Source of the DNA: Pseudomonas nitroreducens NBRC 12694
GTDB taxonomy: Bacteria > Pseudomonadota > Gammaproteobacteria > Pseudomonadales > Pseudomonadaceae
Assembly (NCBI RefSeq): GCF_002091755.1
Contig: NZ_BDAI01000013.1
Location: forward strand, 77,474-141,473
DNA length: 64,000 nt
Direction: 5' to 3'
Shown here: one piece after another, positions 7,427 through 15,414 of the stretch
Layout: the number at the start of each line of letters is the position of its first letter
How positions within the stretch are numbered: position 1 is the stretch's first letter
Notes under the pieces: model-generated
What the model saw: only the letters and a program-made list of their open reading frames with translations
The model's database searches: none
Told to the model about the DNA's origin: nothing
Translations under genes and position numbers: made by a program

Positions 7427-7862
7427 CGGAGCCTCCCATTGGGACGGCATGAAGGAAGGCGCGGATGGCTGCCGTCTGGGCTGGATTGAGATTGAGGATT
7501 TGCGCCGGGATTTCGATGGTGAGCGCGCCATCGAGTGACATGACCAAGCGGAAGGCCTTCGCCCTTGCGCGCTGATTCTGTTGCTCAGCCTTCGCCTCTT
7601 TCCGCACTGCGCTCGGATCGGTGCCGGCTTTCAGCATTTCGCGAGCTTCATCGCGAGCCTGGCGTGCCTGCTCCAAGGAGACTGCCGGGAAGGCGCCCAG
7701 GGAGATCCTGTTTTCCTTGCCGCCGAACCGGTACTTGAGGCGCCACAGTTTCGAGCCGTGGGGGTTCACCTCCAGGAAGAGGCCGGCGCCGGCACTTACC
7801 TTGTAGGGGCGGTCTTTGGGCTGCAGGGCTGAGAGGCCCGAGTCGTCTAGGGTTGCGCTCAT
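7413..7862 (-). CDS. Stand-alone DUF4102 integrase arm-binding domain protein
   Basis: A 149-residue protein started at ATG 7862. Residues ~8-95 are a clear paralogue of the integrase N-terminus (SKLWRLKYRFGGKENRISLG versus the same region of the neighbour) followed by a unique tail (LVMSLDGALTIEIPAQILNL) instead of the core and catalytic domains. It is not a decayed integrase: the frame is intact, ends cleanly and overlaps the real integrase by 14 bp. It would be expected to bind the arm-type att repeats and so compete with or assist the integrase. The element's first gene, it lies 163 bp from the tRNA; no strong ribosome site is visible, so a start further upstream is possible. Confidence 0.8.
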   Translation of the reverse strand: MSATLDDSGLSALQPKDRPYKVSAGAGLFLEVNPHGSKLWRLKYRFGGKENRISLGAFPAVSLEQARQARDEAREMLKAGTDPSAVRKEAKAEQQNQRARAKAFRLVMSLDGALTIEIPAQILNLNPAQTAAIRAFLHAVPMGGSDASD

Positions 7863-7953
7863 TCTGGGGGAATCGTCCGTGACCGAACTCAGATTCCCCC
7901 ATATATGCCCCCAAATCGATGGGCTTACAAGGGTTTGGTTGGGAATCGCAGGC

Positions 7954-7982
7954 AACAAAAAACCGGCCAGAGGGCCGGTTCT
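7954..7982 (-). terminator. Intrinsic terminator after tRNA-Leu
   Basis: Minus-strand AACCGGCC (7980-7973), AGAG-type loop, GGCCGGTT (7968-7961), with a T-run (7962-7957). It ends transcripts coming from the tRNA-Leu gene and also separates the tRNA from the element's integrase genes. Confidence 0.85.
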
Positions 7983-8025
7983 TCGTGGGTTTCGGGATTT
8001 CTTGGGAAGTCCTGAAACTATGTGG

Positions 8026-8111
8026 TGGTGCCCCGGGAGAGACTCGAACTCTCACTCTGTCGCCAGAAACGGATTTTGAATCCGCCGCGTCTACCATTCC
8101 GCCACCGAGGC
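8026..8111 (-). tRNA. tRNA-Leu (anticodon CAA), element attachment site
   Basis: An 86-base cloverleaf with encoded CCA. Acceptor GCCTCGG pairs with CCGGGGC, followed by A73 and CCA; the anticodon stem GCGGA/TCCGT closes a TTCAAAA loop, giving anticodon CAA (reads UUG). The GGTTCGAGTCTC-type T-arm (here AGAGTTCGAGTCTCT) and a long variable arm typical of class II tRNA-Leu are present. The integrated element abuts its 3' end, the usual target of this integrase type. Confidence 0.95.
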
Positions 8112-8122
8112 AATGGGCGCGC

Positions 8123-8151
8123 AGTATAGGGAGCCGCTCTGCGCCGGTCAA
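8123..8151 (-). promoter_or_regulatory. Sigma-70 promoter of tRNA-Leu
   Basis: Minus-strand TTGACC (8151-8146), 17-bp spacer, TATACT (8128-8123), with a GC-rich discriminator before the tRNA 5' end at 8111. This is near consensus and typical of a stringently controlled tRNA promoter. Confidence 0.8.
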
Positions 8152-8161
8152 TCGGCTCGAA

Positions 8162-8190
8162 TGGTCAGAATTTGGCATTTCCAGTAAGAT
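8162..8190 (+). promoter_or_regulatory. Candidate promoter of the queA-secF run
   Basis: TGGTCA (8162-8167), 17 bp, TAAGAT (8185-8190), 27 bp before the queA ATG. Four of six bases match at -35 and five of six at -10. Confidence 0.4.
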
Positions 8191-8217
8191 ACGCGCCCCT
8201 TCGAGATAGCTCTTCCC

Positions 8218-9261
8218 ATGCGCGTCGCTGACTTTCATTTCGACCTGCCCGAGGCGTTGATCGCCCGCCATCCGCTTCCCGAGCGCCGCTCCAGCCGTCT
8301 GCTGGTGCTGGACGGTGCCAGCGGCGAGCTCAGCCATCGGCAATTCGCTGACATTCTCGGCTTCCTCCAGCCGGGTGACCTGATGGTGTTCAACAACACC
8401 CGGGTGATTCCTGCCCGCCTGTTCGGCCAGAAAGCTTCCGGCGGCAAGCTGGAGATCCTCGTAGAGCGTGTGCTCGACAGCCACCGTGTGCTGGCCCACG
8501 TGCGTTCCAGCAAATCGCCCAAGCCGGGCTCGAAGATCCTTATCGACGGCGGTGGCGAAGCTGAAATGCTGCAGCGCCATGATGCGCTGTTCGAGCTGGG
8601 TTTCAGTGAGGATGTGCTGCCGCTGCTGGAGCGCGTCGGTCACATGCCGTTGCCGCCCTATATCGACCGCCCCGACGAGGACGCCGACCGCGAGCGTTAC
8701 CAGACCGTCTACGCCGAGCGCGCGGGCGCTGTTGCGGCGCCGACTGCCGGCCTGCACTTCGATGAGGCGCTGCTGGAGTCTATCCGCGCCAAAGGTGTGG
8801 AAACTGCGTTCGTGACCCTGCACGTCGGCGCCGGTACCTTCCAGCCGGTACGTGTAGAGCGCATCGAAGACCACCACATGCACAACGAATGGCTGGAGGT
8901 CAGCCAGGAGGTGGTCGATGCCGTGGCCGCCTGCAAGGCGCGTGGCGGTCGTGTGGTCGCCGTCGGCACCACCAGCGTGCGCTCGCTGGAAAGCGCCGCC
9001 CGTGATGGCGTGCTCAAGCCGTTCAGCGGTGACACCGACATCTTCATCTTCCCGGGCCGGCCGTTCCACGTGGTCGACGCCCTGGTGACCAATTTCCACC
9101 TGCCCGAATCCACCCTGCTGATGCTGGTCTCCGCTTTCGCCGGCTACCCCGAGACCATGGCTGCCTACGCGGCGGCAGTGGAGCAGGGCTATCGCTTCTT
9201 CAGCTACGGCGATGCCATGTTCATTACCCGCAACCCGGCACCGCGCGGCCCCGAGGACTGA
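8218..9261 (+). CDS. queA: S-adenosylmethionine:tRNA ribosyltransferase-isomerase
   Basis: A 347-residue QueA, full family length. It transfers and isomerises the ribosyl part of SAM onto preQ1 at position 34 of GUN-anticodon tRNAs, making epoxyqueuosine. Conserved blocks include MRVADFHFDLPEALIARHPL at the N-terminus, NNTRVIPARLFG, APTAGLHFDEALL, LHVGAGTFQPVRVE and the C-terminal LVTNFHLPESTLLMLVSAF. It is followed by tgt after 3 bp, so the two queuosine enzymes are made from one message, which continues into yajC-secDF as in other gammaproteobacteria. Confidence 0.98.
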   Translation: MRVADFHFDLPEALIARHPLPERRSSRLLVLDGASGELSHRQFADILGFLQPGDLMVFNNTRVIPARLFGQKASGGKLEILVERVLDSHRVLAHVRSSKSPKPGSKILIDGGGEAEMLQRHDALFELGFSEDVLPLLERVGHMPLPPYIDRPDEDADRERYQTVYAERAGAVAAPTAGLHFDEALLESIRAKGVETAFVTLHVGAGTFQPVRVERIEDHHMHNEWLEVSQEVVDAVAACKARGGRVVAVGTTSVRSLESAARDGVLKPFSGDTDIFIFPGRPFHVVDALVTNFHLPESTLLMLVSAFAGYPETMAAYAAAVEQGYRFFSYGDAMFITRNPAPRGPED

Positions 9262-9264
9262 TCC

Positions 9265-10392
9265 ATGAGCTTCATGAAATTCGAACTGCTGGCCACCGAG
9301 GGCAAGGCCCGTCGCGGCCGCCTGACCTTCCCGCGCGGCGTGGTGGAAACCCCGGCCTTCATGCCGGTGGGCACCTACGGCACCGTGAAGGGCATGCTCC
9401 CGCACGACATCGAGGGCATCGGCGCGCAGATCATCCTCGGCAATACCTTCCACCTGTGGCTGCGCCCGGGCACCGAGGTGATCCAGAAGCACGGCGACCT
9501 GCATGACTTCATGCAGTGGAAGGGGCCGATCCTCACCGACTCGGGCGGTTTCCAGGTGTTCAGCCTGGGCGCGCTGCGCAAGATCAAGGAAGAGGGCGTG
9601 TACTTCGCCTCGCCGGTAGATGGCGCCAAGGTCTTCATGGGCCCGGAAGAGTCCATGGCCGTGCAGCGTGCGCTTGGCTCGGACATCGTGATGATCTTCG
9701 ACGAGTGCACCCCTTACCCGGCCGAGTTCGACGTGGCCAAACGCTCCATGGAGCTGTCGCTGCGCTGGGCCAAACGCTCGAAAGCTGCTCACGGCGACAG
9801 CCCGTCGGCGCTGTTCGGCATCGTCCAGGGCGGCATGCACGAAGAGCTGCGCATGCGCTCGCTCGAAGGCCTGCAGGAAATCGGCTTCGATGGCCTGGCC
9901 ATCGGCGGCCTGTCGGTGGGCGAGCCCAAGGAAGAGATGATCCGCGTGCTGGACTTCCTGCCCCGGCACATGCCGGCTGACAAACCTCGTTACCTGATGG
10001 GTGTGGGCAAACCCGAGGACCTCGTGGAAGGTGTGCGCCGGGGCGTCGACATGTTCGACTGCGTCATGCCCACCCGCAATGCGCGCAATGGCCACCTTTT
10101 CGTTGACACCGGGGTGATCAAGATCCGCAACGCGGTGCACAAGCACGACGAATCTCCGCTGGACCCGACCTGCGATTGCTACACCTGCAAGCACTTCTCC
10201 CGCGCCTACCTCTACCACCTGGACAAGTGCGGCGAAATGCTCGGCAGCATGCTCAATACCATCCACAACTTGCGGCATTATCAGCGGCTTATGGCTGGTT
10301 TGCGCGAGGCAATCCAACAGGGTACATTGGCGAACTTTGTCGACGCCTTCTACGCCAAGCGCGGCCTACCCGTGCCGCCGCTGGCGGACTGA
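9265..10392 (+). CDS. tgt: Queuine tRNA-guanine transglycosylase
   Basis: A 375-residue Tgt that swaps G34 for preQ1 in tRNAs for Asp, Asn, His and Tyr. LTDSGGFQVFS carries a catalytic Asp, GGLSVGEPKEEM the substrate loop, and FDCVMPTRNARNGHLF the nucleophilic Asp. The zinc site is C-x-C-x2-C with a distant His in CDCYTCKHFSRAYLYHL...NTIHN. It starts 3 bp after queA; the second ATG (9274, MKFELLA) is an alternative start closer to many homologues. All key residues are intact. Confidence 0.98.
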   Translation: MSFMKFELLATEGKARRGRLTFPRGVVETPAFMPVGTYGTVKGMLPHDIEGIGAQIILGNTFHLWLRPGTEVIQKHGDLHDFMQWKGPILTDSGGFQVFSLGALRKIKEEGVYFASPVDGAKVFMGPEESMAVQRALGSDIVMIFDECTPYPAEFDVAKRSMELSLRWAKRSKAAHGDSPSALFGIVQGGMHEELRMRSLEGLQEIGFDGLAIGGLSVGEPKEEMIRVLDFLPRHMPADKPRYLMGVGKPEDLVEGVRRGVDMFDCVMPTRNARNGHLFVDTGVIKIRNAVHKHDESPLDPTCDCYTCKHFSRAYLYHLDKCGEMLGSMLNTIHNLRHYQRLMAGLREAIQQGTLANFVDAFYAKRGLPVPPLAD

Positions 10393-10430
10393 CCTTATTC
10401 ATCGAAAAAGCTTTGAGACAGGAGTTTCCA

Positions 10431-10772
10431 ATGAGTTTTCTGATCCCCGCTGCCTACGCTGACGCCGCAGCCCCGGCCGCTGCTGCTGGCCCGGCCGGTA
10501 CCGGCTTCGAGTGGATTTTCCTGGTCGGTTTCCTGGTCATCTTCTATCTGATGATCTGGCGTCCCCAGGCCAAGCGCTCCAAGGAGCACAAGAACCTGCT
10601 GTCCGGCCTGCAGAAGGGCGATGAAGTCGTCACTTCCGCCGGTATCGCCGGCAAGGTGACCAAGGTGGCCGATGACTTCGTCGTCGTCGAGGTTTCCGAC
10701 AACGTCGAGCTGAAGTTCCAGAAGGCCGCGATCGCCGCGACCCTGCCGAAAGGCACCCTGAAGGCGATCTGA
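10431..10772 (+). CDS. yajC: Preprotein translocase subunit YajC
   Basis: A 113-residue inner-membrane protein that joins SecDF in the accessory translocon complex. One membrane segment (FEWIFLVGFLVIFYLMIW) is followed by the family signature RPQAKRSKEHKNLL and a small cytoplasmic domain (LQKGDEVVTSAGIAGKVTKV). The ATG at 10431 is preceded by AGGAG seven bases upstream; the longer frame overlapping tgt is not used. It lies 38 bp after tgt and 64 bp before secD. Confidence 0.97.
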   Translation: MSFLIPAAYADAAAPAAAAGPAGTGFEWIFLVGFLVIFYLMIWRPQAKRSKEHKNLLSGLQKGDEVVTSAGIAGKVTKVADDFVVVEVSDNVELKFQKAAIAATLPKGTLKAI

Positions 10773-10796
10773 TCCACCTCTTAGAAACCCAACCGA

Positions 10797-10817
10797 CGGG
10801 GCGCAAGATGCGCCCCG
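10797..10817 (+). repeat. Intercistronic hairpin between yajC and secD
   Basis: CGGGGCGCA (10797-10805), loop AGA, TGCGCCCCG (10809-10817), a perfect 9-bp stem with no following T-run. It may stabilise or process the polycistronic message rather than terminate it. Confidence 0.5.
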
Positions 10818-10836
10818 CGTCATAACGGGCGGTGTC

Positions 10837-12699
10837 ATGCTCAACAAGTATCCCCTGTGGAAGTATCTGCTGATCCTGGCGGTCCTGGCCGTCGGTTTCA
10901 TCTATTCCGCACCCAACCTCTATCCTGACGATCCGGCCGTCCAGATCAGCGGCGCGAGCACCGCGCTGCAGGTCACCCAGGCCGACGTGGACAAGGCCAG
11001 CAAGGCGCTCGCCGACGCCGGTATCGCCGTGAAGGCGGGCTCGCTGGGCAAGAACAGCGGCCTGATCCGCCTGGTCAAGCAGGAAGACCAGTTGCCGGCC
11101 AAGGACATCGTCCGCCGTGCGCTGGGTGACGACTACGTAGTCGCCCTGAACCTGGCCCAGACCACGCCGAACTGGCTGCGCAACATCGCCGCCCACCCGA
11201 TGAAGCTGGGTCTGGACCTGTCCGGTGGTGTGCACTTCCTGCTGGAAGTGGACATGGACAAGGCTGTCGACGCTCGTATGAAGGTCTACGAGAACGAGGT
11301 CAAGAGCGCCCTGCGTAAAGAACGCGTGCGCTACCGCAGCCTGCCGGTACAGGACGGCGGCATCCAGCTGGGCTTCACTGAAGAGGCCGACCTGGACAAG
11401 GCCAAGTCGATCATCGCCAAGGATTTCCGCGATTTCGAAACCGCCCAGAGCGAGCGCAATGGCATGCAGGTCCTGCGCCTGGCCATGACCGCCACCAAGC
11501 TGGCCGAAATCCGCGAATACTCGATCAAGCAGAACCTCACCACCGTCCGCAACCGTGTGAACGAGCTGGGCGTGTCCGAGCCGCTGGTACAGCGCCAGGG
11601 CGCCAACCGCATCGTCGTCGAGCTGCCGGGCGTACAGGACACCGCCGAAGCCAAGCGTATCCTCGGCAAGACCGCGAACCTTGAGTTCCGCCTGGCCGCC
11701 GAGCCGGATGCGATCAAGTCCTCCACCGAAACCTTCGATTTCCGCGAGCCGCGTCGTCCGCCGGCGACCCTGGAGCGTGGCGTGATCATCACCGGTGACC
11801 AGGTCACCGACGCCAGCGCCAGCTTCGACGAGAACGGCCGTCCGCAGGTGAACATCCGTCTGGATGGCCACGGCGGCGAGCTGATGAACCGCGCGACCCG
11901 CAACAACGTCGGCCGCAGCATGGCGGTGGTGTTCATCGAGCAGAAGCCGATCACCCGCTATACCAAGCAGGTCGTCGACGGCGTCGAGCAGGAAGTCGCC
12001 GTACAGGCGTTCAAGGAAGAGAAACAGATCATCAGCCTGGCGACCATCCAGTCGCCGCTGGGCAACCAGTTCCGCATCACCGGCCTGGACGCTCCGGGCG
12101 AGTCCTCGGAACTGGCCCTGCTGCTGCGCGCCGGTGGCCTGGCTGCGCCGATGTACTTCGCTGAAGAGCGCACCATCGGCCCGAGTCTGGGTGCCGACAA
12201 CATCGCCAAGGGTATCGATGCATCCCTGTGGGGCATGGTCTTCGTTTCCCTGTTCATCATCGTCATCTACCGCTTCTTCGGCGTGATCGCCACCGTCGCC
12301 CTGGCCTTCAACATGGTCATGCTGGTGGCGTTGATGTCGATCCTCGGTGCGACCCTGACCCTACCGGGTATCGCGGGTATCGTGCTGACCATGGGTATGG
12401 CGGTGGACGCCAACGTGCTGATCTTCTCGCGGATACGCGAGGAGCTGGCGGCGGGCATGTCGACGCAGCGGGCGATTCACGAGGGCTTCAACCGTGCCTT
12501 CACCGCGATCATCGACGCCAACCTGACCTCGCTGCTGGTCGGCGGCATCCTCTACGCCATGGGCACCGGCCCGGTGAAGGGCTTCGCCGTGACCATGTCC
12601 CTGGGTATTCTCACCTCGATGTTCACTGCCATTCTGGTCACCCGCGCAATGGTGAACCTGATCTACGGCGGCCGCGACGTTAAGAAGCTGTGGATCTAA
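10837..12699 (+). CDS. secD: Protein translocase subunit SecD
   Basis: A 620-residue inner-membrane component of SecDF-YajC that uses the proton gradient to pull exported proteins into the periplasm. It has an N-terminal membrane segment (YLLILAVLAVGFIYSAPNLYP), a large periplasmic P1 region with the LGLDLSGGVHFLLEVD motif, and five further segments near the C-terminus, including the conserved VLTMGMAVDANVLIFSRIRE with the functional Asp. It is followed by secF after 10 bp. Confidence 0.98.
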   Translation: MLNKYPLWKYLLILAVLAVGFIYSAPNLYPDDPAVQISGASTALQVTQADVDKASKALADAGIAVKAGSLGKNSGLIRLVKQEDQLPAKDIVRRALGDDYVVALNLAQTTPNWLRNIAAHPMKLGLDLSGGVHFLLEVDMDKAVDARMKVYENEVKSALRKERVRYRSLPVQDGGIQLGFTEEADLDKAKSIIAKDFRDFETAQSERNGMQVLRLAMTATKLAEIREYSIKQNLTTVRNRVNELGVSEPLVQRQGANRIVVELPGVQDTAEAKRILGKTANLEFRLAAEPDAIKSSTETFDFREPRRPPATLERGVIITGDQVTDASASFDENGRPQVNIRLDGHGGELMNRATRNNVGRSMAVVFIEQKPITRYTKQVVDGVEQEVAVQAFKEEKQIISLATIQSPLGNQFRITGLDAPGESSELALLLRAGGLAAPMYFAEERTIGPSLGADNIAKGIDASLWGMVFVSLFIIVIYRFFGVIATVALAFNMVMLVALMSILGATLTLPGIAGIVLTMGMAVDANVLIFSRIREELAAGMSTQRAIHEGFNRAFTAIIDANLTSLLVGGILYAMGTGPVKGFAVTMSLGILTSMFTAILVTRAMVNLIYGGRDVKKLWI

Positions 12700-12709
12700 G
12701 GGGCCAGAG

Positions 12710-13627
12710 ATGAATATCAAGATCGGTACTATCAACTTCATGGGTGTGCGCAACATTGCGTTCGCCGCGACCCTGATCCTGACCCTGATCGCCCTCGGCA
12801 GCTGGGTCTTCAAAGGCATCAACTTCGGCCTGGACTTCACCGGCGGTACGTCGATCAAGCTGAGCTACGAGCAGCCTGCCGACCTCTCCAAGGTCCGCGA
12901 GCAACTGGTCGCCGCCGGTTACAGCGAGGCCGTGGTGCAGAGCTTCGGTGACACCCGCGACGTGCTGGTGCGCATGCCCAGCGAGGACCCGGAGCTGGGC
13001 AAGAAGGTCGCCACTGCGCTGCAGAAGGCCGACGCTTCCAATCCGGCCAAGGTCAACGGCGTCGAGTACGTCGGCCCGCAGGTGGGTGAAGAGCTGCGCG
13101 ACCAGGGCGGCCTCGGCATGCTCCTGGCGCTGGGTGGCATCCTCTTGTACGTGGGCTTCCGCTTCCAGTGGAAGTTCGCCCTGGGGGCGATCCTCTCGCT
13201 GATCCACGATGCCATCATCGTGATGGGCGTCCTGTCGTTCTTCCAGATCACCTTCGATCTGACCGTGCTGGCCGCGGTGCTGGCGGTGGTGGGCTACTCG
13301 CTGAACGACACCATCGTGATCTTCGACCGGGTGCGCGAGAACTTCCGCGTGCTGCGCAAGGCCAGCCTGATCGAGAACATCAACATCTCGACCAGCCAGA
13401 CCCTGCTGCGGACCATCGCCACCTCGGTGTCGACCCTGCTGGCCATCGCCGCCCTGCTGTTCTTCGGTGGCGACAACCTGTTCGGCTTCTCCATCGCCCT
13501 GTTCGTCGGTGTGATGGCGGGTACCTACTCGTCGATCTACATCGCCAACGTGGTGCTGATCTGGCTGAACCTGTCCAGCGAGGACCTGATTCCTCCGCCG
13601 AGCAAGGAAGTCGACGAGCGCCCGTAA
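12710..13627 (+). CDS. secF: Protein translocase subunit SecF
   Basis: A 305-residue partner of SecD. The first membrane segment is followed by the periplasmic FGLDFTGGTSIKLSYEQP motif; the C-terminal membrane bundle includes VVGYSLNDTIVIFDRVREN with the conserved Asp and Arg. Length and start (12710) match the family, and a strong terminator follows at 13650, closing the queA-tgt-yajC-secD-secF unit. Confidence 0.98.
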   Translation: MNIKIGTINFMGVRNIAFAATLILTLIALGSWVFKGINFGLDFTGGTSIKLSYEQPADLSKVREQLVAAGYSEAVVQSFGDTRDVLVRMPSEDPELGKKVATALQKADASNPAKVNGVEYVGPQVGEELRDQGGLGMLLALGGILLYVGFRFQWKFALGAILSLIHDAIIVMGVLSFFQITFDLTVLAAVLAVVGYSLNDTIVIFDRVRENFRVLRKASLIENINISTSQTLLRTIATSVSTLLAIAALLFFGGDNLFGFSIALFVGVMAGTYSSIYIANVVLIWLNLSSEDLIPPPSKEVDERP

Positions 13628-13649
13628 TAGAGCGCTCCGGGCTTTCGAC

Positions 13650-13682
13650 AAAACTCCCGCTTCGGCGGGAGTTCTTGTTTGT
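13650..13682 (+). terminator. Intrinsic terminator after secF
   Basis: AACTCCCGC (13652-13660), UUCG tetraloop, GCGGGAGTT (13665-13673), then CTTGTTT. Perfect 9-bp stem. Confidence 0.85.
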
Positions 13683-13706
13683 GGGCAGTAGCTCACGGGT
13701 TTGTTG

Positions 13707-13734
13707 GAACTTTCTTACAAATCCTTTGCTCCAA
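13707..13734 (+). promoter_or_regulatory. Candidate AlgU (sigma-E) promoter of slyB
   Basis: GAACTT (13707-13712), 17-bp spacer, TCCAA (13730-13734), about 50 bp before the slyB start. This matches the AlgU consensus GAACTT-N16/17-TCnnA, and slyB is, from memory, a member of the AlgU envelope-stress regulon in P. aeruginosa. Confidence 0.55.
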
Positions 13735-13784
13735 GGCAGGGTAAAGGGCAAGGCCCGAATGAGAAGAAAGACCAGGAGAACCCT

Positions 13785-14321
13785 ATGAACAAGTCGTTGC
13801 TAATCGGTACCGTGCTGGGCGCTGTAGGCGTGACTGCCGGTGGCGCCGTGGCTACCTACAGTCTGGTGGACCGTGCGCCGCAATACGCCGAGGTGCTCGC
13901 CGTTCAGCCGGTCAAGGAAACCATCAAGAATCCGCGCCAGGTCTGCAAGGACGTGGCAGTGACCCATCAGCGCCCGGTCAAGGACCAGCATCAGATCGCC
14001 GGTACCGCCATCGGCGCCATTGCCGGCGGCCTGCTCGGCAACCAGATCGGCGGCGGCAACGGCAAGAAGATCGCCACCGTGGCAGGCGCCATCGGCGGCG
14101 GCTACGCGGGTAACAAGGTGCAGGAAGGCATGCAGGAGCGTGATACCTACACCACCACCGAAACCCGCTGCAGCACCGTCAACGATACCAGCGAGAAGGT
14201 CGTCGGCTATGACGTGAAGTACCTGCTCGATGGCAAGGCTGGTCAGGTCCGCATGGATCGTGATCCGGGCTCGCAGATTCCGGTCGACAAGAGCGGTCGA
14301 CTGGTCCTGGGGCAGCAATAA
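13785..14321 (+). CDS. slyB: Glycine-zipper 2TM outer-membrane protein, SlyB-like
   Basis: A 178-residue envelope protein with an N-terminal membrane/signal segment (LLIGTVLGAVGVTAGGAVAT), then a glycine-zipper domain (GTAIGAIAGGLLGNQIGGGN and VAGAIGGGYAGNKVQ, residues ~68-110), and a C-terminal soluble part ending GRLVLGQQ. No lipobox Cys follows the signal segment, so it is closer to the Rick_17kDa/glycine-zipper family than to a classical SlyB lipoprotein. ATG 13785 has AGGAG eight bases before it. It is monocistronic between two terminators, and an AlgU-like promoter suggests envelope-stress control. Confidence 0.85.
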   Translation: MNKSLLIGTVLGAVGVTAGGAVATYSLVDRAPQYAEVLAVQPVKETIKNPRQVCKDVAVTHQRPVKDQHQIAGTAIGAIAGGLLGNQIGGGNGKKIATVAGAIGGGYAGNKVQEGMQERDTYTTTETRCSTVNDTSEKVVGYDVKYLLDGKAGQVRMDRDPGSQIPVDKSGRLVLGQQ

Positions 14322-14343
14322 GCCGTCGCCAGGTGTAAGTGGA

Positions 14344-14372
14344 AAAGGCGCCCAATGGGCGCCTTTTTCTTT
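14344..14372 (+). terminator. Intrinsic terminator after slyB
   Basis: AAAGGCGCCC (14344-14353), loop AAT, GGGCGCCTTT (14357-14366), followed by TTCTTTT. Confidence 0.88.
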
Positions 14373-14406
14373 TCCACCCTTGTGTAGGAAGTGCGTTCTC
14401 GCAGGC

Positions 14407-14437
14407 ACAAAAAAACCCGGCATCGCCGGGCTTTTTC
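14407..14437 (-). terminator. Terminator after suhB, bidirectional
   Basis: CCCGGC (14416-14421), loop ATC, GCCGGG (14425-14430). Read from the minus strand it is followed by seven T residues and ends suhB; a shorter T-run on the plus side makes it bidirectional. Confidence 0.8.
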
Positions 14438-14451
14438 TGGTGCCGCTCAGC

Positions 14452-15267
14452 TTAGCGCTTGAGCGAAGCCGGCAGGTGCGGCTGGATGCTGGTCAGCAGT
14501 GCCTTGAAGCACTTGGTGTTGCCGGCGACGATCTGGCCCTTCTCGAGGAACTCATGACCGCCGGTGAAATCGCTCACCAGGCCGCCTGCTTCCTGGATCA
14601 GCAGGGCGCCGGCTGCCATGTCCCACTCGGACAGGCCGAATTCCCAGAAGGCGTCGTAGCGGCCGGCGGCGACGTAGGCCAGGTCCAGGCTGGCGGCGCC
14701 AGCGCGGCGGATGCCGGCGGTCTGGCCGACCAGGCTGCGGAACATGCCCAGGTAGGCGTCGAGGTTGTCCATCTGGCTGTCGCGGAACGGGAAGCCGGTG
14801 CCGAGCAGTGCGCCTTCCAGGCTCTTGCGGTTGCTCACGCGCAGGCGGCGACCGTTCAGTGCGGCGCCGCGGCCACGGCTGGCGGTGAATTCTTCCTGAC
14901 GGACCGGGTCGAGGACCACGGCGTGCTCGAGGCGGCCGCGGTATTTGCAGGCGATGCTGACGGCGTAGTGCGGAACACCGTGGATGAAGTTGGTGGTGCC
15001 GTCCAGCGGGTCGATGATCCACAGGTAGTCGGCGCCTTCGCCGCTGCCTTCGAGCATGCCGCCTTCTTCGCCCATGATCCCGTGGTTCGGGTAGGCCTTG
15101 CGCAGGGCGGTGACGATGGAGAGTTCGGCTGCGCGATCGACTTCGGTGACGTAGTCCTTGGCTTCTTTCTCGTTGACCGACAGGGTATCCAGGCGTTCGA
15201 TGGAGCGGAAGATCAGTTCACCGGCGCTGCGAGCGGCGCGCAGGGCGATATTCAGCATAGGCTGCAT
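14452..15267 (-). CDS. suhB: Inositol-1-monophosphatase SuhB
   Basis: A 271-residue protein of the lithium-sensitive phosphatase family; in gammaproteobacteria SuhB also acts with Nus factors in rRNA antitermination and affects virulence gene expression. Metal-binding motifs are intact: GEEGG near residue 67, DPLDGTTNFIHG near 84-95, and WDMAAGALLIQEAGG near 212. The start MQPMLNIALRAARSAGELIF fits the family; the much longer open frame upstream is antisense to trmJ. It is divergent from trmJ, with an extended -10 promoter at 15303-15311. Confidence 0.97.
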   Translation of the reverse strand: MQPMLNIALRAARSAGELIFRSIERLDTLSVNEKEAKDYVTEVDRAAELSIVTALRKAYPNHGIMGEEGGMLEGSGEGADYLWIIDPLDGTTNFIHGVPHYAVSIACKYRGRLEHAVVLDPVRQEEFTASRGRGAALNGRRLRVSNRKSLEGALLGTGFPFRDSQMDNLDAYLGMFRSLVGQTAGIRRAGAASLDLAYVAAGRYDAFWEFGLSEWDMAAGALLIQEAGGLVSDFTGGHEFLEKGQIVAGNTKCFKALLTSIQPHLPASLKR

Positions 15268-15302
15268 GGAGAGGTCACCTGGGTCGTTAAAGAAAGCCGG
15301 AC

Positions 15303-15311
15303 ATTCTAGCA
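15303..15311 (-). promoter_or_regulatory. Extended -10 promoter element of suhB
   Basis: Minus-strand TGC-TAGAAT (15311-15303), an extended -10, about 36 bp before the suhB ATG. No good -35 is visible, consistent with an extended -10 type. Confidence 0.4.
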
Positions 15312-15414
15312 GAAAGCGCCGGCGTTCATAGAGCGACCTGTCGCCTGCGTGGCGCAAGACCCACCGCTGCGGTAGGATTCCCTCCCTTTTTCGCTTTATG
15401 TGTGGAGTCGCGCG

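Larger units (their letters stand above)
1..8025. mobile_element. Integrated element (P4-like satellite/genomic island), one end
   Basis: All genes from 1 to 7862 lie on the minus strand and read away from a tRNA-Leu gene whose 3' end is at 8026. The set is integrase, AlpA-type regulator, HTH protein, immunity-like structured RNA region, Toprim primase and DUF3631 ATPase, tightly packed with ATGA overlaps. This is the typical front end of a P4-like satellite or island inserted at a tRNA 3' end. The other attachment site and any cargo or capsid-interference genes lie left of base 1. No second copy of the tRNA 3' end was noticed inside the window, so the exact att core is inferred. Confidence 0.8.

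Noticed and set aside
7648..10317. 889-codon minus-strand frame across queA, tgt and the tRNA
   Set aside because: It crosses a tRNA gene and two well-conserved enzymes; shadow of GC bias.
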